Source of the DNA: Nyssa sinensis
Taxonomy: Eukaryota; Streptophyta; Magnoliopsida; Cornales; Nyssaceae
Length of the DNA stretch: 64,000 nucleotides
Direction: 5' to 3'
Assembly: GCA_008638375.1 (NCBI GenBank)
Contig: CM018051.1
Coordinates: 29,137,344-29,201,343, forward strand
Shown here: in pieces, positions 1 through 12,450 of the stretch
How the letters are laid out: the number at the start of each line of letters is the position of its first letter
Numbering within the stretch: position 1 is the first letter of the stretch
Program-made: the position numbers and the translations under genes
Notes under the pieces: model-generated
What the model was told of the DNA's origin: nothing
Databases searched by the model: none
Seen by the model: the letters and a program-made list of their open reading frames with translations, nothing else

Positions 1-233
1 TAAGGAAGTGTATACAGAGTGCAGATCAAGTGATCGAGCACAAACCGTTAGACGTCCAAGAAAATCTGAGTTACATAGAACATCCAGTTCAGATTTTGGA
101 CCGTCGAGATCAGGTACTACGGAACAAGACTATTCCATTAGTCAAAGTTCTGTGGAGAAATCACCGGATGGAAGAGGCTACTTGGGAGCGAGAAGATGAT
201 ATGCGCGCCAAGTACCCACATTTATTTTCATAG
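1..233 (+). pseudogene. 3' end of Ty3/gypsy chromovirus pol (integrase C-terminus with chromodomain), cut by the window edge
   Basis: The frame is open from the left edge to a TAG at 231-233. It encodes the tail of a plant Tekay/Del-type polyprotein. Visible are the integrase-to-chromodomain linker (PVQILDRRDQVLRNKTIPLV), the aromatic and acidic chromodomain core (VKVLWRNHRMEEATWERED) and the usual terminal KYPHLF. In this family the chromodomain is thought to steer integration toward methylated-histone chromatin. The stop is followed by a polypurine tract and an LTR, as expected for the 3' end of pol. Whether the rest of pol is intact lies outside the window. Family assignment is confident; function of this copy is unknown. 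Confidence 0.9.
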
Positions 234-267
234 TAGTATATGCTAAGTTTGAGGACAAACTTATTTT

Positions 268-281
268 TAAGGAGGTAAGAA
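268..281 (+). other. Polypurine tract (PPT)
   Basis: A purine-rich run (AAGGAGGTAAGAA) lies directly before the TGTAATATCCC start of the LTR and after the pol stop. This is the normal position of the plus-strand primer for gypsy reverse transcription. Confidence 0.75.
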
Positions 282-3200
282 TGTAATATCCCGACCCGGG
301 ATACGTCACGTATACCGAGGTAGGTCGGTTGAAATATGTAACTTGAACGGTAAGAAAGGTATATCACTGTATTTCACGGAAATGAATGACTGGAAATGGA
401 AAATGATTGAAATGTATAACAGGTGCTGGGTAACACCCGAGCACCCCAAGACATTGCATCGTAAAGCGTACACGCACGTATTCCATGCATGCCCATGTTT
501 CCAGACACGTAGTATACTGAAAATTAGTGTATGCATACATGCCCAGAGGTTAAGTATATGCGTATATGTATGGGCGTATAGGTACGTATAAAATATGTAT
601 AATTATGGGTTATACATGTATATATATATATTATATAATGTATTATAATATATATATATATATATGTATATATATGTGTGTATTTTAAATTAAAATAAAA
701 AGGAAAAGAAAAGTGGGCAAAGGCTGCTATCAGCCGTGCAAGTGTGTGTGAGTGGGTGATTATATGTATATATATATATATATATATGTATCAAAAAGTG
801 TGTGTGTGTGCACGGTTCAATGTGTGTGTGTGAGGAGTTGAGTGTATAACACTCAATAGGGAATGGTGGTGACAGAATTAGGTGTTGGAGTGTGTAAGAA
901 GGTCACAGGGCATGGTGAGGTCTGACTAGAGAGAGAGAGAGAGAGAGAGAGAGAAATGAAAAGCTTATTTCATGCATGAGATCTCTCACTCTCGGGAGAA
1001 GGAAACCAAAAAGGAAAAGAGAGTTTTGGAGTGAGAAGGAAGGGGAAAAAATCTGGAGTAGAGGCGCGAGGAAGAGGGGCTCAACACCAAGGGAACCCGA
1101 ATTTAAAGGTGAGCCACTGTTTCTGCTTCAAAGTGTTATAGCATGATTTGATTCATTTTGATCATAGGGTCTAAACAAGCATGAAATAAGGAACTAAATG
1201 CAAAAAGAATGAGGCTAAATGGCTAAGAAACCGTGGAGAAAATCCGAGTTGCAGGTTCGGGAGGATAATCGGGTCTCACTGATTTTATGTTTAAAACTTT
1301 GCTTTTAGTTTGTAGAAATGTTTCTAAAAGGTGCAGAAAACATTTAGAATGAAAATGGGGTAAAAACCGTGGCTTGGAAGTCACAAAAATGGAAATGAAG
1401 ATCTGGCCGGAAAACCGGCCGGAGCTATTATTCCCTATATTCGTGGGGATTGGAAGGGGTTTAATGGAAATAAAGGGTATGGTTGAGGTCCTTGAGGAAA
1501 GGGGAATAAAATGGCATTCAAAAGTGGTTGAAAAGTGGTCGGATTCCGGTGGTCGTCGCCGGAGAAGGTGACTGCTCACCACCGGAACCCTACCGGACTC
1601 TCGGGGAAGACGACCGGAAAGTCGTGGGGGCTGTCGGGTCGAAACTGAAACGGGTCTGGGTTTGGGTCGGGTCGGTACCCGACCGGATATGAACTGGGCA
1701 TGATACTATGTCGTTTTATGTTTTAAAATTAAATGAAATGGGCTTGTTTGGCTATGGGGATAGGAAATAGAAATTGGGTTTGGGCTTATTCCAACCACGG
1801 ATAAGGGTTAGAACCAGGATATTGGAATCCGGTTCTCTGAATGGACTAAACCGTTTGGTTCAGGGGAAGGGCAGACCGGTTTAGGGTTTTTAGGTCTGAA
1901 CCAACTGGTTCAGACCGCAGCTTTTAGTAATTGTGAACCGGCCCCAAATGTTTTGAAAAATTACACTGTTGCCCAAACATAAAAAATTAATTAAATATTA
2001 ATTTTACAATAATGCCCCTATTTCAAAATTGGGTCAAACGAAGTCCAAACGATACAAATGAATAGTCAAAACCTATTATCTCGGACGTTCTGAGTCCAAT
2101 GGTGGGGTCTGTTTTATGAGACGGAACCCCGAAGGATAAAATACCGCAAAAGTGCAAAATGACTATTTTGCCCTTTTAGTACAAAAGTCCAAATGGAATT
2201 CCGCGAAAGCCTAAACCGACTTTCTTCGGCATTCCGGACTCAATGGTAAAGTCTAAATTAGTATTTGAAATACTTATGATAGAAAGGCATAAATTTGATG
2301 AATAGCATTTATTCTGAAACGCATTCACTGATATATAGGAAACTCGAAAGGCAAGGGTTTACTCACGGATTCCTGATCTAAAATCACGATAGAGGTAAGT
2401 GGATCACTCTCTCTTACATGTGGTGTTTCCACAAGCCAAGTTTATTCTTATACTGCCAAACTCGTACTCTTGAATGTATTGATATCCTTGTGTTCCACAA
2501 TTCGATATTTCCTATCTTGTGGACATTTGACTGACTGATGTATCATTGTTATCATGTTTCACTGTGCTTTGAAAGCACCTCATGTTATTGCTATCCACAA
2601 TGTGATATTGTTCTATCTTGTGGACATCGATTGACTGTTGTATCATTGTTATCATGTTGAACCATGCCTTGAAAGGCGTACTGTTATGTTTTCACTGAAT
2701 CTATGATATTCCATTTTATACTTCTATGGAATCACGAATGATCATGATATGTTATGAATACCGGATTTGTGCTCAGTCACAACATCCATCCGATGCTTCT
2801 GTATTGACTGGAGACCTAAGGGTCAAGTCCATGAATGGACAGGTGGCAGGAATGAATTCCTCGAAGGCTTTCCACCGGCAATTGACTGGCATGATCATTG
2901 GCATCTCATTGCATTTTCACTGGCATTGCATTTGCAAATTCACTGGCATGTTACAGAATAAAAGCATCTCTTATGGCTGAAAGAACTTGATTGTTGAATG
3001 ATATTATTCCTTATGATTCTTCAAGTCTCGAAAGACTTGCATTGATTGGTTTGATTGTGATCGGTTCATTGTGGCAGTACTTCATTGTTGTTATATTATC
3101 ATTGAATTCCTTCATATTGATATTATACCCAATACTCCTGATTGTGTATTGTGATCACTGTTCATTGGCCCTCGTGGCAATTGTATTCATTGGCCCTCGT

Positions 3201-3714
3201 GGCAATTGTTCCATTGGCTATCACAGCATCTTATTCTTATGATTGGCTATCATAATCTTATTCATGGATTCATTGATCATCGATACCAGTGTTGGAGATT
3301 TGCATTTACTTACTGAGCTTTGTAGCTCATTCCACCCCACTTACCCCCCATTTCAGGTGATGACGCTACGAGACCCCAGTAGGAGTCTGAGAGCGTAGGG
3401 GGACATTTTGAAGTACGGTATCAGTCTATGTTAGTTCTCCCATGTATTCACCACCCCCGGGTGCTGGTTACGTTTAGTTCTCATTTTGTCTTATGTAGAA
3501 CTATGTCATGTATTTAATAGACTTCCATTGTTTAAACTATTTAAAAGACTTCCGCTGGATTACTGTAATTGATAAAGACTTCCGCTGTTCATTGTTTAAG
3601 ATTTTTAGTACATTGCATATTAGTACTATGATACAGGAATGGAAAAAGTAGGGACGGCCTTCGGGTCGGCCCCGCGACACGAGATCCGCATAGGGTGGGT
3701 TTCGGGTCGTGACA
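282..3714 (+). mobile_element. 3.43-kb LTR of a Tekay/Del-type Ty3/gypsy element
   Basis: The LTR begins TGTAATATCCCGACCC after the PPT and ends GGGTTTCGGGTCGTGACA. The mirror image of this end opens the minus-strand LTRs at 6491 and 12013. Contents in order: AT and GT microsatellites (about 600-830), a GA run (about 928-954), GGGTCGGGTC-rich sequence (about 1630-1690), paired AACCGGTT/TGAACC motifs (1850-1920), two GGACTC-type modules (2088-2256), a splice-donor-like GAGGTAAGT (2395), low-complexity sequence and a pyrimidine-rich TTTCAG (3351-3356). Short open frames inside it are not convincing genes. The sequence just right of it resembles a primer binding site, so this LTR may lie between two tandem internal regions. 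Confidence 0.88.
2395..3356 (+). other. Candidate LTR intron (962 nt)
   Basis: Donor GAG|GTAAGT at 2395. The acceptor is a long pyrimidine tract ending CCCCCCATTTCAG at 3356. A GAGCT-TTGT-AGCTC hairpin lies about 35 bases upstream of the acceptor. Confidence 0.5.
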
Positions 3715-3847
3715 GTTATAAATTGGTTATCAAGGCCTTGAGTAACGGGGTCATCTTCGACCCCGACACGTGGACTTTTAAGTAATAGTCCTGAAACTCC
3801 AGGACGACTGTACATCACTTTCGTTACAATCATCAACCTGTCAATTC
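3715..3847 (+). other. Primer-binding-site-like sequence and short remnant of internal region
   Basis: Immediately after the LTR end comes GTTATAAATTGGTTATCAAGG. It resembles the Met-tRNA PBS (TGGTATCAGAGC) used by these elements but has an extra T and substitutions. A PBS after an LTR that is also preceded by pol and a PPT implies a head-to-tail arrangement or a recombinant. About 100 bases later the sequence grades into the next LTR. I see nothing else here. Confidence 0.45.
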
Positions 3848-5284
3848 TGTGATAATTATATTTTCACGTCAACCGCCGGTCATCGATACGAGTACGAGAT
3901 TTGGGCACGCAATTCGAGGTTACGAAGGATTAGTGTAAAAATTATACACATAAGTGAATAATTAATTTTTAAAGTAATTAATTATTCTAATATAAGAAAT
4001 TAATGGTAGCATATATAAATAATTAAATATAAATATATGTACTATATAAATAATTATGACTTACTTTGTTTAAATATAAATAGATACATATATATATACA
4101 TGAATATATATATATGTATGATATATGGAGGCATACAAGTATCCAAGGTGCAATAGTGTATGTGTTTGTCTCCAAGTGTATTGGTAATATAATATGTATA
4201 TACATGAGGATATGTATATGTATATAGGTATGTATATATATATATATATACATATACAAAACAAACAAAAACACACACACTCGACCATCATGGCCTGCCC
4301 CAAACAGTAATCTGAAAAGCACTCATTTGAGTTGCTGTAACAAGGAAGAGGAAGGTTGGTTGGTGGGGCAATCAGATCTTGCAATAATTGAGTGTATACT
4401 AATATACACATATAGATACATTGCATACACACGACATACACACCATTCAGTCACTGAGAGGGAGAGAGAAGAGTTTCTAAGAAGAAGGAGAGAGGATCAG
4501 AAGGGTAGAGGATCAACAATCACAACCCAAAAAAGGTGAGAAACACATCAAACCTTATTTTTCTCTCTCAAGGATATCTTGCATATGTGTAAGAAAATTT
4601 GACTGTTTTATGTGTATATGATGGTCAGACTATATTTAGACCTGTTCAAGCATAAAATTAGAGCTTAAAAACGGTTGGAAACACCAAATCCATGAACAAA
4701 CCACTTATCACAACCAAACTAGTTTTGGCTCACCAAAACTTCTAACAGGGGCCATGAGGTTCTAAAAACCTTAGTGCGCAATCACGAAGCTCAAGAATCG
4801 ACCCCCAAAAATTGAGTTACAGGTTACGGGTTTGAAACCCAATCCTTTAAACTTGATGTTAAATCAATATTTAAGAATGGGGACTGAAACCCCATGAATT
4901 GGGGAACAAAACAAGCCCAACCTTATGAAAAATGATCAAGAAATGAGCATGAACCAGTTAGTTACAGGTCTGGGCTATTCTCCCCAAACTGTGATCTTTG
5001 AGATGAATTCGAAGCTCAAAATCAATGTAAAAACATGCCTTAAAGTTTTAGGAAACGCTTGGAAAAGAAAACAGAAGAGATAGAGTCGTAAAATGCCACG
5101 AAATTCAAACTGTAAAAATTAGGGTTTGATATGAACAATGTCGGCTTCGTTGGGGAAGATGACACTATTCGGGTCGGACTACGGGTCGGTTATGGGTCTG
5201 GGTTAAATCCGGATCCAACGGGTTACGGGTTTATTTAAACGACGACTATGGAGTTATATATGTTTTAATTTTTAAAACATTTGG

Positions 5285-5307
5285 GCTGACGTCATCATGA
5301 CGTCAGC
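5285..5307. promoter_or_regulatory. Double TGACGTCA (bZIP/TGA-type) palindrome
   Basis: Two perfect TGACGTCA sites (5287-5294, 5298-5305) sit in an 11-bp-arm palindrome around a single C. TGACGTCA is the binding core of plant TGA-class bZIP factors. Confidence 0.75.
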
Positions 5308-5643
5308 ATCGTGTGTAAAACTGACCAGACCAGTTGGTTTACAAAGAGACCGGACTGGTTCACTTTAAATTGGACCAAACCCACTGGTTTTCTGTTTTAA
5401 TTTAAAATAAATAAACCAAGACTTTTCCTATTTGCGGATTGACCCCAGAACTTCTAGAAAATTCTACTATGGCCCAACTGATGGGAATTTCATACAATTA
5501 CACCCCTGGAAAAATAATAAAATAATTTATTAAATTATTTTATTAAATGAGTAAAATTACTAAATCGCCCTTGGACATTAAATGACACAAATGAAGTCCA
5601 AATTAAATAAAAAAAAATAGTGTATTCTAACTATTTCGGGCAT

Positions 5644-6101
5644 TCTGGTCTCAACAGTGGGGTCCGATTTGGGAAATTAAGCCCCGAAAAATAAAGACAC
5701 TCAAATGGTAAATGATTGTACTGCCCCTAATGTGTCCGATGTCCAAATAAGACAAGTTATTAGTGTATGCTTATTTTCTCGGACCTCCTGAGTCCAATGG
5801 TGAGGTCCACGTCAGGAGACGAGGTCCTGAAAAGAAATAAAGACCTGTAAAAAAAATGCTAAATGCCCAAAATGCCCCTACTGCTATCAAACTCAAACAG
5901 AGTCCCGCGAAAGTTCGAATTGACTTTCTTCGACATTCCGGACTCAATGGTGGAGTCCAAATTATGAAACGAAGTATGGAAAAATGTGACACGTAAATAG
6001 ATGAATGACCATTTTGCCCTTTTACATATATAAGTCCGAATTAAATTCTAAGAAAGCCTAAACCGACTTTCTTCGACGTTCCGGACTCAATGGTAGAGTC
6101 T
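5644..6101 (+). repeat. Four GGACTC-N7-GAGTCC modules at ~145-bp spacing
   Basis: Cores near 5650, 5791, 5938 and 6081; the third is a perfect GGACTCAATGGTGGAGTCC. Between cores the order GACACGTAAA, AAATGACCATTTTGCCC and AAACCGACTTTCTTCGAC recurs. Confidence 0.85.
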
Positions 6102-6788
6102 ATTCACCCAAAAGAAGTGTCTAAGATAAAAAGACATAAAATTTGATGAATAGCATCAGTCAGGTGGCTATGAACTGAAACATTGTCGAAGCACCAAAAT
6201 GAAATACGAGGAGACTCGACATGTAAACATGTGAAGTAATTAAATTTAAATTAAAGTTAATGGAGCTACTAGAAGAGTATAGCTTTAAAAGTTAAAATAA
6301 ATTAAATTCCTAACACATTAAATTGTGTCATAGGTTAAAAGTACGAGTTGAATTAAGTACATAAGAAATTTATGAAATCGGTTAGGATTAATACGATCTA
6401 AGCATAAGATAAGAAGTATCAGTAGGTGATATTGCAGTGATGTGAAGTTAATGAGATTATATATAAATTGTTCTTAGGAACTACAGAAGATGTCACGACC
6501 CGAAACCCACCCTATGCGGATCTCGTATCGTGGGGCCGACCCAATGGCCGTCCCTACTTTTTCCATTCTTTTACCAATGATAACAGTAAACAATATAAAC
6601 ATGACATTAAAGTGCGGAAGCTTTATTACAATTATTGTTCAAAGATTAAACTTCAAACTAACAATAAACTGATCCTAAACCACTCTTAGGTGGTGAGTAC
6701 ATGGGAGAGACTTCATTCATTACTCTTATGCTCCTCAACTGTCTCCTTAAGCTCTTGATCTCCTACTATGGTTCTGTAACATTCTCAC

Positions 6789-7614
6789 CTGAAAAATTTA
6801 GTAAGGGGTGAGCTACAACTCAGTAAGTAGAAGCCTATCCCCAATACGGGTGGGGATGACATAAATGAATACAAGTCAAGGTAACATGATAGCCAGTCAT
6901 GATAACGATTCCAGTCAACTGTAAAATGCCACAATGGCCAATGAGTGACAAGGTACAATAACAGTCAAGAGTAACCAATGAATGACAACGTACAATAACC
7001 GTCAAGAGTAACAGTGTAGCATGAATATAGAATAGGCTCGATGAACACAATCAACATAAATACTGCCACAATGAAACGATCACAATCAAGTCCAATAAAT
7101 CAAAACCAATCAACATAGAACTATATCAATTAACATGGATGATGCCTTTACTCTGTTCAGGGTTTGGTAGACCCTCGGTCATTTGGGGCCCGGCATACCC
7201 CCATTAACATAAATGCATATAAAATGCCCATTATCCTTAATGCGTAAAAACGCCATAATTGCCATATGTCCTTTTTGACCCGTAGGTCCCATAAATTGAC
7301 CCGTAGGTCCCAGTCAATCAGATAGCATCAGATAGGTAATGTGACTGAGCACAAAACCCGGTACTTAACATAAATTAAGATTCTATAGTATTCCATATGA
7401 ATGTACAAAACATGGAACATCATAACATAACATACAGTAAATAGACATCAATGAAATGAATCAGTCATGCAACATCAACCAATAGGCATCCACCAGGTAG
7501 AACAATATCCATGGTGGGAAACAATGATAGTGAATACATATATGAGTACAAGATTGGCAGTAATGGAGAGAACGTGGCTTGGAAACCACGTATCAAAGAT
7601 AGGAATCCACTTAC
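6789..7614 (-). other. Candidate LTR intron (826 nt)
   Basis: Minus strand: donor GAG|GTAAGTGG at 7614, acceptor AAATTTTTCAG at 6789, with a TTGTAGCTC hairpin half upstream. Confidence 0.5.
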
Positions 7615-8159
7615 CTCATAACGTCTTAATATCCCGTGACTTTCTCTTTTCCTTTTGACTTGCCTATAAATCAATAAACACGTTTCAGCGTTCATATCAT
7701 TTATCGAATTTATGCCTCGTTATTCTAAATACCTCCCTTACTAATTTATGTTTTACGATTTCCATTTTAAACTTAATTTACCCAAGGGCAAAATGGTCAT
7801 TTACGTGTCTCTACTTTTTGGGTTCTGTTTTCATAATTTGGACTCCACCGTTGAGTCCAGTAGGTTTGAATTAATAAAAATTCACTATTTACTTAACTAA
7901 ATCGGAGTCCGTTTGACTCACCTTTGACATAGGGGCATTTTGGTCATTTTGGCATTCTACGGTTATTTTATTTTTTCGAGACTCCGTCTCGTAAAATGGA
8001 CCTCACCATTAATTTTAGAAGGTCCAAAATAATAAGTTTTCATTATTCATTCTACGAATTTACGCGTCAAAATTAAATTTGAAACTTATTAATTTAAACC
8101 ACTTATTTAAATTAATTAATCTAACTAATACATATAGTATTTGAGCCCAAACAGACCAC

Positions 8160-8240
8160 ATGTGCCTTGGTGGCACAGTGGCTAAGCTTCTCACCTTTTC
8201 CCCTTTGGTCACAGGTTCAATTCCCTGCCCATACCAATTT
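8160..8240 (+). other. tRNA-like A/B-box module, antisense to the LTR
   Basis: GGTGGCACAGTGGCTAAGC (A-box-like) then CAGGTTCAATTCCCTG (B box with a TΨC-like stem), ending CCCATACCA and followed by T-rich sequence. It resembles a tRNA head of a SINE. The anticodon arm is not convincing. Confidence 0.5.
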
Positions 8241-9603
8241 TTCCATTCCCTGTTATTATGTTTTTAATTTTTTTTTTTCATTTTCTGTTCAAGTTTAACC
8301 CAACCATTGGATAGCTCTCCTTTCTAACCAAACACTATCTAAACTCAAATTTAAAAATTTACTCATGAAGGACAAGTGTTGGGCAGTCATTTGAATGGGT
8401 GGGTCGGGTCAGACCCGACCCGGTTTGGCCAAAATAAAATCAGAAAACCCAGCTGCCGCGTAGCAACACTTCAGCGTGTTGGTTGTCTTCTCCGTCAACG
8501 ACGACTTGCCGATGACGGATTTTCTCACGTTTTTCAGTGGGGTTCACACCTACAGATCGTGGACAACTCAAATCTACCCTCGGATTTCAAATCGGAGAGC
8601 CCGAACACTCCCAAAACAGGGAAGACTTGCGGCTCAGGTGGCTGTGCGGTTTTTTTCTGGCCAGCCGTTTTTCTCTTCCATTTCCTACTCTTTTCTCCTA
8701 CGATTGTGATCCAATTTTAATTCTAGAAACTTCCTGCACCCAAAAGGATGAACTCCCCATGATTTAAACAAAGTTTATCACATCAAAATTACACCACTCA
8801 ATTTGAATTCTTTCTCTGTAATTTCTGTTTTTTACTCGTTTTCGATCGGTTTTTTTTTTTTTTCTTTGTTTTCCTTGATTCAATTTGAATACAACCAAGT
8901 TCCATGCTTAATTAAATCTAAAACTCAAATCTATAATTCGTGCTTAAATTTAAACGGAACAGAATCAAATCAACCCCGCTTACCTTGTCTCCAACTCGCG
9001 CGCAGCGTCTCCTCCTTCTTTGCTTCTCCCTTCCTCTGTTTTTCTTCCCTTCTCTTCCACTGACCCGCCTTCTGCTTCTTCCTCCCTTTTTTTTTTTTTT
9101 TACTTCCTGCTTTGTGTGCCACACCAGTCCCCCCCCTATGCCACGAGATCCACACCACCCCAGCCGATCTCACTGATGCAGCCAATAAAAAACAACCCAA
9201 GATACTTGGAAGGAAACTGCCCACCTCAGAACCCATATACAAATAATTAAAATTACTTCTTCAAATGTATTTTTCACTTTCACTGCCAAAATATTTCTAC
9301 CCCATGCTGCGATGAAGTCGTAACTTCATTAAAAAGTGGAGTAAATCTGAACTAGCGGAAGAAGATCAGGTGCAAAACTGGTTGCGATTGTCACCACCAT
9401 TTTTTTTTTCTGTGTTTTCTTTTTGTTTCCAGTTCTAACGCACAGGCTTCCAATTCATATATATAAACCTGCTTTCTTAATTCTCTCTCTTTCTCTTTAT
9501 TTCTCTCCCTCTTTTTGGCCTTTCATTTCCTGTGCCTGCCATCCGTTTTCTTTCTTTCCTCTTCCTTTTAATTCATTTTTTTTTCTGCTTGTATAACCCC
9601 CCC

Positions 9604-9650
9604 TTAATGCACTTAATATATATATCTATTTATATATATATATATACATC

Positions 9651-9691
<41 letters not shown>

Positions 9692-9700
9692 CTATTTCCA
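9604..9700. repeat. AT and CA microsatellites
   Basis: Alternating TA runs around a (CA)n run, followed by TTC repeats (9718-9745) and T-rich sequence up to about 9830. Confidence 0.9.
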
Positions 9701-10021
9701 CATGCCATAACATGATTTCTTCTTCTTCTTCTTCTTCTTCTTCTTTTTTCTTATTTATTTATTTTATATTCTTATTTTTTTTTTATTTTTTTTTATTTCC
9801 TTTTACATTTTTTTTTCATTATTATTTAATTCAACTTCATTTTTGTTTTCTATATTTCGGTATCCGTTCATGGTTTGCTCGGGCATTGCCCAAAAACTAT
9901 TCGTACTTCAAAATCATTAAATTTCCAATCTTTCCATTTTATTCAATATTAAACAAAAAGCTTTAACGACTCGATTTACGTAGCCCGCTCAGTCACATCT
10001 AGGTCAGGGTATTACAGAAGA

Positions 10022-10906
10022 AGTGGGGAAAGCGCATTATTAGCACTGACCTAAGGACCAAGGTGAGTAACCTTGTGTTTGAAGTGGAGATTTAACTCCA
10101 TATATTTGAAGAAGTTTTAAGTTCAAGTTATGTGAAGCATTTGAATATCAAATTCAGTTTTATTACAATTCCTATTTTAAATTATTTCGTTACGACATGC
10201 TTGTTAAATGTTTTTATATTCAACTCTTTTCTTGGGAATGTTCAGCATGTCGGGGTAAAATGTGAATCTCTTTAAATATTCTAAATTTGATTATTAAAAG
10301 TATTTGAAGTCCTATTGCAGAAGCCATATATTTCATGTTTTACATATTCATGAAAAGTATTTATTGAAGAAGCCATGTGAGAAATGTTTTACAAGATAAA
10401 TGGTACTTAAGTACCGCGTGTGAAGTTGAAATCCCTTGGGATTCAACTATGACACGAACAAATGCCCGGTAGCAGATCCAATCCCCCAGGCAAATGAGAT
10501 CGTCAGCATTGACAGTAAAATGAGATCGACAGTATTGGCAGTAAAATGAGAGTCTGGTTCAAAACAGATTCCACCTAATCAAAGAGAAAAGATGATAAAT
10601 GATTTTGAAAATGGAAGCAGGTTTTTACCCCCATTTTTATTATACATGTTTATATGTCTTTGAAGTGCATATACTCTATTCGAAGAAATGTATGTTTAGC
10701 TTGAATACTTTAAATGTTTCAAAGCTATCTGTTTTAAGAATGTATATATTCCGTGTTCTGAAAGTACGAGCAATTGGTAGTGAGTATTTTATAAACTCTC
10801 ATGTAGTAAACCACTACCAATTGAAAACCCCATGACAAATACAAGAATTACTCACGAGCTTATACTAGCTTACTCAGATTTTATTCGGACCCCCCTTTTA
10901 GGGGAC
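10022..10906 (+). mobile_element. Middle segment of the interrupted Tekay-type LTR
   Basis: This continues the segment ending at 6490. It starts AGTGGGGAAAGCGCATTATT, matching the solo LTR near 33945, and includes the donor-like AAGGTGAGTAACC at 10061. It ends in CGGACCCCCCTTTTAGGGGAC, where a Tat/Athila-type LTR is inserted. Low-complexity sequence occupies most of the segment, and no gene is seen. Confidence 0.8.
10063..10901 (+). other. Candidate LTR intron (839 nt), acceptor abutting an insertion
   Basis: Donor AAG|GTGAGTAACC; acceptor CCCCCCTTTTAG at 10901. The Tat/Athila-type LTR is inserted five bases after the AG. Confidence 0.5.
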
Positions 10907-12450
10907 TGATTACGCCCAAAGAATAACGTGGTAATTGTAGTGTAGCTTTGGGGTGTCGATTCCACAGGGAGACAAGATTAAAAGAATAATAAACAGAATT
11001 TCTGAAACTAAAGAAAGTATTAAACGGCTAACGAGAAAATAAAATATAAAAAGTGATTTTGATTGCAAATAAAAATTAAACAAGCTGAAAAACGGATGAA
11101 AATATTCAAATTTAACAAACAATGGAGTTTCGGGAATCCCTTGCACATATATGGTATTTTAATTATTTTTAATTCACTGATAACTCAATTGAGAAATTAA
11201 ATTCCAAAAATCTCAATCGGAAGATATAAAATTATGAACCAAAATTAGACTGAAAATAACCTTTTGAAAAATCATTCAACACTTTTAAATCACACAATTT
11301 ATTATTCACATTGAGAAAACCCAACGACGACAATATACCCAACGAGCAATATTGCAGCAGAGAATTGAATCAATATAAATAAGTAATTGTTCCAAAAATA
11401 ATCAAAACATGAATCCATTCGATAGAAAAAGCATGACTGAATCTATAAACGGACTAAACCCTTTAATTATTCGGAGAATAAAATCCAACAATTAATTATA
11501 AATGATCATCAAAGAATTTAACAAGTGAAATCACGTACAGGAATCAAAAATAAATTAAAACAACCATCTATGGTACAAGTTCATCCCTAACCCCACTTAA
11601 AAATTTAGTTACTCATGTACAGAACGGATAACATAAACCTCATAGAGAAATATTCTGCCATGGAGTGTCTGTAGCTTCTTCTTCTCTGCGCAGCGCCTTG
11701 CGCCGCACCACTGCTCCCTGTTCGCTCTGCCGCAGCACAGCTTTCCCTCTCTGCCGCAGCACAGCTCTCCCTTCGTAGCTCCTGTTTTTCTCTTGTTTTT
11801 AATTTCCTACGCCCTAATGCCTTCTCCAGTGCCTGGGCCCTAATCAGCCCACTGCACTTGGGCTTTGGTCAGCCACCTCACTAAATTCACCAAGCAGCCA
11901 CAGCCTTGCGCGCCAAACGCCCAGCATCAGCGCGCCTCACTTTTCTCACTGATGGGCCCCACGCACCAAACAGCCTTCAGCCCATTTCTTTACTTGATTC
12001 CACGCCACACAGTGTCACGACCCGAAACCCACCCTAAGCGGATTACCGGATCGCGATCGCCGCCCCGAGACTCGAGGGCCCCGAGACAAGGCTCGCATAT
12101 GCAGCGGTATCGAATAGATGTGCAACATACGTTTTGCGGAAGCGTGAAAAACTTTTTCTTTTCTTTTATCATTTTTAAATTATGCACATCCGTTCGGTAC
12201 TGCCGCTCCATACATAGTACGCATACATGGTTACACATTCAGAGTATAACTAAAAACTTAAAGACTTCATACATTCATACCATACATAACCGATTTGCCC
12301 AAAGGGCTTATTACATGACCTTACTATGTCTACTAATATAAAAGTACTATTAGAGTTTACAGACTTATCAAAAGAGACTATTTAACCATGTCCTCCCAAA
12401 ATCAGCAGATTTGTCATCATCGTCCTTAAATCCAAACTGCTGCTAATTAC

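Larger units (their letters stand above)
3848..6490 (+). mobile_element. Left segment of a ~3.95-kb Tekay-type LTR (interrupted)
   Basis: The sequence aligns by eye with the solo LTR at 31334-35499. Shared landmarks are the AT-rich opening, AT microsatellites, GA-rich stretch, GGGTCGG sequence, a double TGACGTCA site (5285-5307), four palindromic modules (5644-6101) and the ending TTGTTCTTAGGAACTACA. It is cut at 6490 by a minus-strand solo LTR and resumes at 10022. The left boundary is uncertain: the best TG is at 3848 but a start near 3934 is possible, and no TSD partner for the CAGGT after 30803 was found. No gene is recognised inside. Confidence 0.7.
6491..10016 (-). mobile_element. Solo LTR, Tekay type, 3526 bp, TSD GAAGA
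   Basis: It runs from TGTCACGACCCGAAACCC to AGGTCAGGGTATTACA. On the minus strand this is TGTAATACCC to GGGTCGTGACA, the same ends as the LTR at 282-3714. It is flanked by perfect 5-bp duplications, GAAGA at 6486-6490 and 10017-10021. The host sequence is continuous across it when compared with 33900-33990. No internal region is present, so this is a solo LTR left by LTR-LTR recombination. Inside are a tRNA-like module (8160-8240), pyrimidine and AT microsatellites (about 9480-9830) and candidate splice sites. Confidence 0.92.

Noticed and set aside
8160..8240. A functional tRNA gene
   Set aside because: A and B boxes are present but the anticodon and acceptor stems do not form convincingly by eye.
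9532..9966. 144-codon frame of Phe/Ser/Tyr-rich sequence
   Set aside because: Produced by T-rich and TA/CA/TTC microsatellites in the solo LTR.
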